Of a stretch of 10,876 bases of DNA, positions 4,549 to 10,876 are shown in pieces; position 1 is the first letter of the stretch, and the number at the start of each line of letters is the position of its first letter. The DNA is from DATAYA01 sp036272815 (GTDB lineage Bacteria > Pseudomonadota > Alphaproteobacteria > Acetobacterales > Acetobacteraceae), in NCBI GenBank assembly GCA_036272815.1, contig DATAYA010000164.1, positions 1 to 10,876 on the forward strand, in the 5' to 3' direction. The position numbers were made by a program, and so were the translations under genes. The notes beneath the pieces are model-generated. The model saw only the letters and a program-made list of their open reading frames with translations. It did no database searches and was not told the DNA's origin.

Positions 4549-6876
4549 CTATGCCGCGCGGGCGTGGACGATTGCCTGCCACACCCGTTCCGGCGTGGCC
4601 GGCATGTCGAGATGCGTCACCCCGTCGCCGGAGAGCGCGTCCACGATCGCGTTCATCACCGCCGGCGGGCTGCCGACGGCACCCGCCTCGCCCGCGCCCT
4701 TCACGCCGAGCGGGTTGGTGCCGCAGGGGATCTCCAGCAGCTCCACCTCGATGTCGGGCAGGTTGTCGGCCCGCGGCAGCGCGTAGTCCATCAGGCTGCC
4801 GGAGAGGAGCTGGCCGGAGTCCGGGTCGTAGGCGGTGCGCTCCAGCATCGCCTGGCCGACGCCCTGGGCGACACCCCCATGCACCTGCCCGCGCACGATC
4901 AGCGGGTTGATCGCGCGGCCGACGTCGTCGCAGACGATGTAGCGCAGGATCGCGATGGTGCCGGTATCGGGATCGACCTCGACCTCCGCCATGTGGGCGC
5001 CGTTGGGGAAGGTGTGGGCGTTGATGTCGGCGATCTCGGCGGCGTCGAGCGTGGTCACGTCGGCGCCCCCGGCCGCCTTTTCCCGTTGCGTCGCGGCCAG
5101 CGCCAGGATGTCCATGCCGCGATCGGTGCCGACGATGGAGAACCGGCCGGCCTCGAAGACGATGTCGTGCATCGCCGCCTCCAGCGCCTCGGACGCCGCT
5201 TTGCGGCCGCGCTCGATCACCGTCGCGGCGGTCGCCAGGATCGCGGTTCCCTCGGAATAGAGGCTGCGCGCGCCGCCGGTGCCGCCGCCGACCGGGATCG
5301 TGTCGGTGTCGCCCTGGCGGATGCGGATCTTCTCCCCGTCGATGCCGAGCCGGTCCGCGGTCAGCATGACATAGGCGGTCTCGTGCCCCTGCCCTGTCGA
5401 TTGCGTACCGACATACACGTCCACGAACCCGTCATCGGCGAAGCGGATTTCCGCGCGCTCGGTGGGCGCGCCGCCGGTCGCTTCGAGGTAGTAGGCCATG
5501 CCGATGCCGCGCCGCCGGCCGCGGCGCGCGCTCTCGGCGCGGCGGGCGGGAAAGCCGGCCCAGTCCATCTTCGCGAGAGCCGCGACCAGCACCTTCTGGA
5601 AGTCGCCGCTGTCGTAGGTCTTGCCCACGGGGGTCTTGTGCGGCATCGCCGAGGGCGGGACCATGTTCTGCCGGCGCAGCGCGATGCGGTCGACGCCCAG
5701 CTCCCGCGCCGCCGCATCCACCAGCCGCTCGACGAGGTAGTTGCTCTCCGGCCGCCCGGCGCCGCGATAGGCGTCCACCATGACGGTGTTGGTGAACACC
5801 CCGATCACGTTCGCATAGACCGCGCGGAACCGGTACACCGAGGCGAGCACGCCGGTGCCGGCGAAGGTCGGGATGAACGGGCCGAAATTGGACAGATAGG
5901 CGCCCATGTTGGCGACGTTGCGGGTGCGCAGCGCCAGGAAATTGTTGTCCTTGTCGACCGCCAGCTCGCCGAGCGTGATGTTGTCGCGCCCCTGCGTGTC
6001 GGAGACGAAGGCCTCGCTCCGCTCGCTCGCCCAGCGCACCGGGCGGCCGAGCTTGCGTGCCGCGTAGCAGACCAGCGCGTGCTCGGCGTAGAGGAAGAGC
6101 TTCATCCCGAAGCCGCCGCCGACATCGGGGGTGATGACGCGGAGATTCTCCTCCGGCACGTCGAAGATCGACGTCGCGAGCATCCCCTTGATGCTCCAGC
6201 CGCCCTGGGTGTTGGTCGAAAGCGTCCAGCGGCCGCTGCCGGAATCGTATTCCGCGAGCGCCGCCCGCGCCTCCATCGAGTTGACGATGATGCGGTTGTT
6301 CACGACCGTCAGCCGCACCGTTCGCGCGGCGGCGGCGAAGGCGGCGTCGGTCGCGGCCTTGTCGCCGATCTCCCAGTCGAAGACGATGTTGTTCCTGACC
6401 TCCGGCCACACCAGCGGCTGGCCCGGCTCGCTCGCCGTCGCGAGGTCGGTGCAGGAGGGCAGCACGTCGTATTCGACCAGCACCGCCTCGGCGCCGTCGC
6501 GCGCCGCCTGGTGCGTCTCGGCGACGACGAAGGCGACCGGGTCGCCGACATGGCGCACCGCGCCGTCCGCCAGCACCGGGTGCGGCACGTCGGCGCGCGC
6601 GCTGCCGTCGCGGTTCTTCAGCGGCACGGCGCAGGGAATGCCGCCGATCTTGTCCGCATTCAGCTCCGCCGCGGTATAGACCGCGACGACGCCGGGCACG
6701 GCGCGGGCCGCTTGCGCGTCGAGCGAGGTGATCTTCGCCGCCGCGTGCGGGCTGCGCAGCAGCACACCCACCAGCGCGCCGGAGACGGCGATGTCGTCGG
6801 TGTAGCGGCCGGCACCCTTCAGCAGGCGCGGGTCCTCGACGCGGCGGACGGGCTGGGCGAGACCGAACTTGGTCAT
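4549..6876 (-). CDS. Form-II CoxL-like xanthine dehydrogenase family molybdopterin subunit
   Basis: This 775-residue catalytic subunit belongs to the xanthine oxidase/CO dehydrogenase large-subunit superfamily, which hydroxylates or oxidises small molecules at a molybdenum-cytosine-dinucleotide centre. The opening KFGLAQPVRRVEDPRLLKGAGRYTDD and LVGVLLRSPHAAAKI is typical. GGGFGMK lies near residue 250. AYRGAGRPE at 369-377 marks the form-II type; true aerobic CO dehydrogenase (form I) has AYRCSFR. STGQGHETAY and VKGAGEAGAVGSPPAVMNAI follow, with the conserved catalytic-type glutamate at about residue 730. The start at 6876 is supported by GGAG about 9 nt upstream; an ATG at 6942 is rejected because its extension is not family-like. 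No genes for the iron-sulfur (small) or FAD (medium) subunits are adjacent, so electron-transfer partners must lie elsewhere. The substrate is unknown; CO oxidation is unlikely from the active-site loop. Confidence 0.92.
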   Translation of the reverse strand: MTKFGLAQPVRRVEDPRLLKGAGRYTDDIAVSGALVGVLLRSPHAAAKITSLDAQAARAVPGVVAVYTAAELNADKIGGIPCAVPLKNRDGSARADVPHPVLADGAVRHVGDPVAFVVAETHQAARDGAEAVLVEYDVLPSCTDLATASEPGQPLVWPEVRNNIVFDWEIGDKAATDAAFAAAARTVRLTVVNNRIIVNSMEARAALAEYDSGSGRWTLSTNTQGGWSIKGMLATSIFDVPEENLRVITPDVGGGFGMKLFLYAEHALVCYAARKLGRPVRWASERSEAFVSDTQGRDNITLGELAVDKDNNFLALRTRNVANMGAYLSNFGPFIPTFAGTGVLASVYRFRAVYANVIGVFTNTVMVDAYRGAGRPESNYLVERLVDAAARELGVDRIALRRQNMVPPSAMPHKTPVGKTYDSGDFQKVLVAALAKMDWAGFPARRAESARRGRRRGIGMAYYLEATGGAPTERAEIRFADDGFVDVYVGTQSTGQGHETAYVMLTADRLGIDGEKIRIRQGDTDTIPVGGGTGGARSLYSEGTAILATAATVIERGRKAASEALEAAMHDIVFEAGRFSIVGTDRGMDILALAATQREKAAGGADVTTLDAAEIADINAHTFPNGAHMAEVEVDPDTGTIAILRYIVCDDVGRAINPLIVRGQVHGGVAQGVGQAMLERTAYDPDSGQLLSGSLMDYALPRADNLPDIEVELLEIPCGTNPLGVKGAGEAGAVGSPPAVMNAIVDALSGDGVTHLDMPATPERVWQAIVHARAA

Positions 6877-6929
6877 GACGCGATATCTCCGGCGGTGGGT
6901 ATCCTGCGCCCCACCATGTACGGTCGGAC

Positions 6930-6956
6930 GGGGTGCGGCCAAGAGGGGGTGCGGCC
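6930..6956. repeat. 11-bp direct repeat between the CoxL-like gene and the ackA remnant
   Basis: GGGGTGCGGCC occurs at 6930-6940 and again at 6946-6956, a period of 16 bp. It lies in the 80-bp gap between the divergent CoxL-like gene and the decayed acetate kinase gene. It ends immediately before the remnant's ATG and overlaps its ribosome-binding region. It could be a short duplication or a tandem operator for the CoxL-like operon; nothing visible decides between these. Confidence 0.7.
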
Positions 6957-7445
6957 ATGGCCAGCGTGGCGCTCTTCAACGCCGGGGCGTCCAGCCTGAA
7001 ATGGGCGGTGTTCAGGGCCCAGGCAGCCGCCATGCTGGCCCGGGCGGCGGGCGGGGCAGCGTGGCCACCGAGGACCCGCCGGCGCCGGAGGGGCTCGCGG
7101 CACGGCGGACGGGCCGTTCGCCGCCGCCGAGCGCGCCGGCTTCGGTCACAGGATCGTGCATGGCGGCCCGGACCTCGCGGCGCCTGTGCGCGTGCACGCG
7201 GCGGCGATGGCGGGCGCGCTGGGCGGCATTGACGCCTGGTGTTCACCGGCGGCATCGGCGAGCATTCGGCGGCGGTGCGCGGCGGGGTGCTGGACGGGCT
7301 CGGCTGGCTCGGCTTCGCGCCCGACGCGACGGCGAACGCGGGCGACGGCCGGTTGCTCACTTTGCCCGCGAGCGCCCGTCCCGCCCACGCGATCGCCACC
7401 GACGAGGAGGCGGTGATCGCGTGCCACACCTTCGCACTGCGCTGA
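6957..7445 (+). pseudogene. ackA: Acetate kinase remnant (frameshifts and large internal deletion)
   Basis: Pieces of acetate kinase appear in order on one strand but in different frames, in under 500 bp against about 1.2 kb for an intact gene. The first frame starts MASVALFNAGASSLKWAVFRA, matching the AckA N-terminus (VLNAGSSSLKF). A second frame carries FGHRIVHGGPDLAAPVRV (about 7141-7194), the substrate-site HRVVHGG region. It runs directly into AAAMAGALGGIDA, which belongs near residue 310, so roughly 200 residues are deleted. The frame then shifts back, about one base short at 7231-7238. It continues LVFTGGIGEHSAAVRGGVLDGLGWLGF, ending IATDEEAVIACHTFALR and TGA at 7445, the normal AckA C-terminus. 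AGAGGGGG lies before the ATG. The remnant is non-functional. The upstream middle segment (about 7060-7085) appears to use a third frame. Confidence 0.88.
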
Positions 7446-7494
7446 CGGAGATTCTCAGCCGGGCGCGCTGCTCTGACGGAGACGCTCAGCCGGG
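7442..7494. repeat. Imperfect tandem repeat, 31-bp period
   Basis: CTGACGGAGATTCTCAGCCGGG begins at 7442 and CTGACGGAGACGCTCAGCCGGG at 7473; the 22-bp copies differ at two positions. The first copy overlaps the TGA of the ackA remnant. The second contains the stop codon (TCA on top at 7486-7488) of the minus-strand gene. The first copy keeps an equivalent TCA, so it looks like a local duplication of that gene's 3' end. Confidence 0.75.
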
Positions 7495-8472
7495 GCCGCC
7501 GTGGCGGGCGAGCACCCAGCCGAGGAAATGCGTGAGCGTCGCCGGGTCCTGCGCCGGCAGCGCGCGGCGCGGATGGATGGTCCAGTTCGCCACCAACAGG
7601 ATGTCGAGCGGCAGGCGCATCGCCACGACCGCGTCGGTGTTGCGCTGCGCCGCCGCCACCCACGCGGCCGAGGACACGCCGGGGCCGGTGCCGTCGAGGA
7701 ACACGCCCGCGCGCACGCCGTCGCGATGCGCGATCGCGACCATCTGCTGCAGGGCCGGGCGCCATGCGAGGCGCCAGTTGAGATCGGCGATGATCGCGTA
7801 GGGCGGAGCGCCGACGGCCGCGCGATACGCGGCGACCCATTGCGTCAGGATCGCGCCAATCTCGGGCTCGGGCGCGGCGGTGATCGCCTCGTAGTCGACG
7901 ATGCGGACCGCCGGATACCAGATGCGGATTTCCGCCACCGCCGAGGCGACGCGCCGTGCGAGGTCGGGGATCGGCAGCCGGCACGCGCGCGCCGCGTGAT
8001 AGATGTGCCCGAAGGTGAGCGGCTCGTCCATGCCGACGTACTGCACGGCGAGCCCGAGCCGGTGCAGCCGGCGGAACAGGTTGAAGGTCGCGGCCGGGAC
8101 CGTGAGCCCTTCGAGCGGCCCGCACTCGCCGCGCGCGATGATCGCCGTGCCGGTGGCGACGCCGAGCGCGATCCGGTGCTGCCGCAGCCACGCGCCGATC
8201 CGCAGCAAATCCTGGTCCGGCGCCCGCGCCGCGTAGAATTGCGGGATGAGCAGCGCGCCGACACGGGCGTCCCACACCGCATTCGCCGCGAACAGGCCCG
8301 GGTAGTCGGGATGCCGCGGCGGGATGCCGGGGCGGGCCAGGTTGTCGGGCGGAGCGAACCAGATCGCCTGCGCCCGCACACGGGCCGCCGCCATCGCCAG
8401 CAGTGCGACCAGGACGCCAGACAGAAGCCTCCGGATCCGTGGGCAGATGCGCATGCGTACCGTCGCTTCCAT
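7486..8472 (-). CDS. Exported protein of unknown function, possibly TIM-barrel glycosidase-like
   Basis: This 328-residue protein has a clear export signal: basic MRICPRIRR, hydrophobic LLSGVLVALLAMAAA, and a likely cleavage near VRAQA around residues 34-36. The mature part begins WFAPPDNLARPGIPPRHPDYPGLF. It then alternates hydrophobic strands ending in acidic residues with helices: VGALLIPQFYAA, IALGVATGTAII, VQYVGMDEPLTF (D149, E150), VRIVDYEAI (D193, E195), YAIIADLNWRLAW and AGVFLDGTGPG. This pattern suggests a TIM-barrel enzyme with carboxylates at strand ends, as in glycoside hydrolases, but no named family was recognised. The start at 8472 is supported by GAGGA about 9 nt upstream; a downstream ATG at 8454 would also leave a good signal peptide. 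It is divergent from the beta-helix protein gene, suggesting a shared extracellular or envelope role, possibly with polysaccharide. That role is inferred. Confidence 0.85.
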   Translation of the reverse strand: MEATVRMRICPRIRRLLSGVLVALLAMAAARVRAQAIWFAPPDNLARPGIPPRHPDYPGLFAANAVWDARVGALLIPQFYAARAPDQDLLRIGAWLRQHRIALGVATGTAIIARGECGPLEGLTVPAATFNLFRRLHRLGLAVQYVGMDEPLTFGHIYHAARACRLPIPDLARRVASAVAEIRIWYPAVRIVDYEAITAAPEPEIGAILTQWVAAYRAAVGAPPYAIIADLNWRLAWRPALQQMVAIAHRDGVRAGVFLDGTGPGVSSAAWVAAAQRNTDAVVAMRLPLDILLVANWTIHPRRALPAQDPATLTHFLGWVLARHGGPG

Positions 8473-8681
8473 GGGGTGTCCTCGTGAAACTGCCGCGCGA
8501 TTTTCGAACACTGCATGACAATCGACAACCGCAAGCCGCCGATGAGCACGTCGCAAATCTTCCGTTAACCGTTGTCGCGGCATTCTGGACGCGAGCAATC
8601 GATCCGGTCACGAAGCGGCAAAACAGTTAACGCGCTGCGCATCGCCGGACCGCCAGACCTAGTCACGAAAGAGGTTCATCA
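8473..8681. other. Divergent intergenic region between two exported-protein genes
   Basis: This 209-bp spacer is less GC-rich than its surroundings and should hold promoters for both neighbours. The palindrome GTTAAC occurs twice (8564-8569 and 8626-8631), 62 bp apart. AAAGAGG at 8668-8674 is the ribosome-binding site of the plus-strand gene. A weak sigma-70-like pair facing left is listed separately. No hairpin terminator, RNA gene or mobile sequence was seen. Confidence 0.6.
8500..8528 (-). promoter_or_regulatory. Weak sigma-70-like promoter for the exported protein gene
   Basis: On the minus strand TTGTCG (8528-8523) and GAAAAT (8505-8500) are separated by 17 nt. Each matches the housekeeping consensus at 4 of 6 positions. 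Transcription would start near 8493, about 20 nt before the ATG at 8472 and including its ribosome-binding site. The match is modest and could be chance. Confidence 0.3.
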
Positions 8682-10876
8682 ATGTCCGGATCGTCGCCGA
8701 CGCAAGCGCCCGCAACCGGTGCCACGGGTCAGCTCGGGCTGCTGCCAACGCCCGCGTTCACGGCGCCCACCGCGGGACAGACCGTGCTGACGGTCGGCGC
8801 GGGAGAGGAGTTCTCGACGCTCTCAGCCGCGATCGCCGCATCAAGCAACGGCGACCTCATCGAGGTGCAGGCCGGCACCTACACCAACGATTTTTCCGTC
8901 ATCAACGACCGCGTCACGATCGAGGGCGTCGGCGGGATGGTCAATCTCGTCGCCACCACGACGCCGCCGAACGACAAGGCAATTCTCGTCACCAACACCG
9001 ACATCACGATCGAGAACGTCGCCTTCTCGGGCTCGACCGTGCCCGATGCGCTCGGCGGCAACGGCGCCGGCATCCGCTATCAGGCCGGCAACATGACGCT
9101 CATCAACGATGAGTTCACGGACAACCAGGACGGATTGCTGGCCGACCCCGATCCTTCGGGCACGATCACGATCGACCACTCGGTGTTCGACAACAATGGC
9201 GTCTCGAACCCGAGTCTGGCGGGCTACGGCTACACGCACAACCTCTACGTCAACGAGGTCGGCCAGCTCACCATCGAGAACAGCGTCTTCGAGCACGCCA
9301 ATGTCGGCCACGAGATCAAGAGCCGCGCCGACAACACGACGATCGAGAACAACCTGATCGAGGATACGGCGACCGGCACCGCCAGCTACGAGATCGATTT
9401 GCCGGACGGCGGCAATGCGGTGGTGGAGAACAACACCATCGAGAAGGGACCGGACGCGCAGAACAACAACGTGATCCATTTCGGCGGCGAGGGCATCCCT
9501 TATGCCAATTCGGCGCTGACCGTGAGCGGCAACACCTTCGTCAACGACCGCGGCGCCTCGACCGCGATGCTGCTCAACCAGACGATCTACACCGTGACCG
9601 TGGACGGCAACACGCTCGACAATTTCACCGCCAAGCAGCTCGGCAGCGGCCCGGCAGACTACACCGACAACTGGAACGGCACCGGGACGGAGTTCGCCGA
9701 CAGCAGCAGCTCGTCCTTCGCCGGCAGCAGCAACACGCAGTATTTCACCGACGCCGCGCCGCATTCGGTCACGCTGACGACGACGGGCGCCGCCGTGGTG
9801 GGCGGCAGCGGGCTGCTGACCGTCGCGGACCTGGCCGGACACGTGACGGTCGTGGGCGGCGCCGGCGGGGTCGACTTCACCGAGGCGAAGGGCGTCGGGG
9901 GCAGCGAGATCATCACCGCCGCCGGCGCGCAGGACGCGATCAGCGTCGGCGGACAGGATGTCATCAACAGCGGCGGGGCGGACCTGATAACCACCGGCGC
10001 CGGCAACGTCAGCGTCGCGATCACCGGCAGTGCCGGGGTGGAGGCGGGCGCCGGCTCGAACGGGTGGGCGGTGAGCGGTGCCGCCGACATCAACATCACC
10101 GCCGGCAGCGGGCTCGGCAGCGACACGGTCAACGTGCTCGGCGGCGCGCATGCGACGGTCACCGGCGCCGGCAGCTATCTGCAGCTGGTCAATGCGGGCG
10201 GCACGTCCGACATCTCGTTCGCCCAGAACGGGGCGCTGCTGCAGGCAAGCGTGGTCGGCGGCGCGTCGTCGACCAACATGTATGGCGGTACCATGGTGAT
10301 GACGACCTCCGGCGGCAGCGCCGGGACCGATGTCACCTTCGGCGCCGGCAACGTGCTGATGACCTCGGCCGGCGCCGATACCGTGCAGGCCGGGTCCGGC
10401 AACGAGACGATCATCGTCAGCGGCGCGGCGCAGATCTTCGAGGGCAGCGGCGCGCTGTCGGTCTATGGCCGCAGCGACGGCGCGGGCGCCACGGTTTACG
10501 GCGCGGGCGGCACCACGCTGCTCGCAGGCGATACCGGCAACATCCACTACCTCGGCGGCGCCGCGGCCGCGACGGTGATCTCCAATCTCGCGCGCGACTT
10601 CATCGAAGGCGGCGCCGGGCATCTGACGATCACCGGGCCCGGCTCGGACGAGCAGATCGCCGGCGGCAGCGGCGGGATCACTCTCAGCACGACCGGGGGC
10701 GCCGACGCCGTCACCACCGCGGCGGGTGCGACCGACAGCATCGCCGTCGTGTTCGGCAGCACCATCCTGAGCAATGGCACCGACCAGATCGACCTCGGGA
10801 CCGGTAACTTCAACGTGACAGTCACCGGCGCCTCGACGGTGCAGGGCTCGACGGGCAACAGCCACTACACTTTCAC
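8682..10876 (+). CDS. Large right-handed beta-helix/beta-strand-repeat protein (cut by window edge)
   Basis: At least 731 residues are open to the window edge with no stop, so the C-terminus is unseen. After a Pro/Thr-rich N-terminus, FSTLSAAIAASSNGDLIEVQAGTY (from residue 44) is the typical start of a pectate-lyase-like right-handed beta-helix. A ladder of rungs follows to about residue 320: VTIEGV, ITIENVAFSG, MTLINDEFTDN, ITIDHSVFDNN, LTIENSVFEHA, TTIENNLIEDT, AVVENNTIEKG, LTVSGNTFVND and VTVDGNTLDNF. From about residue 355 a Gly/Ala/Thr-rich repeat region (GGADLITTGAGN, GADTVQAGSGNETIIVSG) resembles degenerate RTX/adhesin repeats without clear GGxGxDxUx nonapeptides. No cysteine was found and there is no signal peptide, as in type I secretion substrates. 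The start is set by AAAGAGG 7 nt before the ATG. It is probably a surface or secreted adhesin or polysaccharide-acting protein; enzymatic activity is not established. Confidence 0.88.
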   Translation, partial: MSGSSPTQAPATGATGQLGLLPTPAFTAPTAGQTVLTVGAGEEFSTLSAAIAASSNGDLIEVQAGTYTNDFSVINDRVTIEGVGGMVNLVATTTPPNDKAILVTNTDITIENVAFSGSTVPDALGGNGAGIRYQAGNMTLINDEFTDNQDGLLADPDPSGTITIDHSVFDNNGVSNPSLAGYGYTHNLYVNEVGQLTIENSVFEHANVGHEIKSRADNTTIENNLIEDTATGTASYEIDLPDGGNAVVENNTIEKGPDAQNNNVIHFGGEGIPYANSALTVSGNTFVNDRGASTAMLLNQTIYTVTVDGNTLDNFTAKQLGSGPADYTDNWNGTGTEFADSSSSSFAGSSNTQYFTDAAPHSVTLTTTGAAVVGGSGLLTVADLAGHVTVVGGAGGVDFTEAKGVGGSEIITAAGAQDAISVGGQDVINSGGADLITTGAGNVSVAITGSAGVEAGAGSNGWAVSGAADINITAGSGLGSDTVNVLGGAHATVTGAGSYLQLVNAGGTSDISFAQNGALLQASVVGGASSTNMYGGTMVMTTSGGSAGTDVTFGAGNVLMTSAGADTVQAGSGNETIIVSGAAQIFEGSGALSVYGRSDGAGATVYGAGGTTLLAGDTGNIHYLGGAAAATVISNLARDFIEGGAGHLTITGPGSDEQIAGGSGGITLSTTGGADAVTTAAGATDSIAVVFGSTILSNGTDQIDLGTGNFNVTVTGASTVQGSTGNSHYTF

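Noticed and set aside
6870..6900. Possible third ECF element (GGATACC-N17-CGTC) before the CoxL-like gene
   Set aside because: The -35 and spacing differ from the matched pair, and the CGTC touches the start codon, leaving no leader or ribosome-binding site.
4564..6999. 811-codon plus-strand frame opposite the CoxL-like gene
   Set aside because: It is the antisense shadow of a well-recognised enzyme, with His/Arg/Val-rich composition and no family motifs.
5432..8611. Very long minus-strand frame (about 1059 codons) across several genes
   Set aside because: It is out of frame with both the CoxL-like and the exported protein genes, runs through the ackA remnant, and reads as Arg/Ala-rich nonsense. 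It reflects the low stop-codon density of GC-rich DNA.
8564..8631. Two GTTAAC palindromes as CtrA-type or other operator sites
   Set aside because: Only the 6-bp core is shared, and neither copy shows the TTAA-N7-TTAA layout. Two short palindromes in 209 bp are weak evidence.
8841..10865. Long antisense reading frame (674 codons) opposite the beta-helix gene
   Set aside because: It is a high-GC mirror of the sense codons, rich in Arg/Ala/Gly/Asp/Val with no domain pattern. The plus strand shows clear beta-helix rungs and a ribosome-binding site.
10000..10876. Canonical RTX calcium-binding nonapeptide array
   Set aside because: GGADLITTGAGN and GADTVQAGSGN recall RTX units, but no regular run of GGxGxDxUx at 9-residue spacing is present in the visible part.

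Overview
The window is GC-rich and densely coded. Its gene content points to an alphaproteobacterium, probably of the Acetobacteraceae/Rhodospirillales type. The evidence is a two-subunit glycyl-tRNA synthetase (glyQ, glyS), a form-II CoxL-like molybdoenzyme, an acetate kinase remnant and a large glycine/alanine-rich beta-helix protein. The lineage is inferred from protein style and base composition; no search was run.

Layout from left to right. (1) 1-2508, minus strand: the glyQ-glyS operon. glyS runs off the left edge, and a decayed vapBC toxin-antitoxin pair sits between the two genes. (2) 2557-4098: a divergent pair. One gene encodes a 111-aa ABM-fold-like protein (minus). The other encodes an ECF sigma factor with a C-terminal SnoaL/NTF2-like domain (plus). 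The 184-bp gap between them carries two mirror-image copies of the same promoter-like element, GGAATCC-N16-CGTC, one facing each gene. Hairpins lie downstream of both genes. (3) 4091-6876, minus strand: a CoxL/xanthine-dehydrogenase-family molybdopterin subunit followed 11 bp later by msrB. (4) 6957-7445, plus strand: a shredded acetate kinase gene with frameshifts and a large internal deletion, followed by a 31-bp-period tandem repeat. (5) 7486-10876: a divergent pair of predicted exported proteins. One is an unclassified 328-aa protein with a signal peptide (minus). The other is a large cysteine-free right-handed beta-helix/repeat protein (plus) that runs off the right edge.

The most interesting region is the ECF module. 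Identical, symmetrically placed promoter-like elements suggest that the sigma factor transcribes both itself and its ABM-like neighbour. No anti-sigma gene is visible within the window, so the fused SnoaL-like domain is the obvious candidate for the sensor. The other notable theme is decay. Two recognisable gene remnants (vapBC and ackA) persist between intact genes, and the vapBC remnant ends 2 bp before glyS, where it may still affect translation of the essential synthetase.

No rRNA, tRNA, CRISPR array, insertion sequence or origin was recognised.
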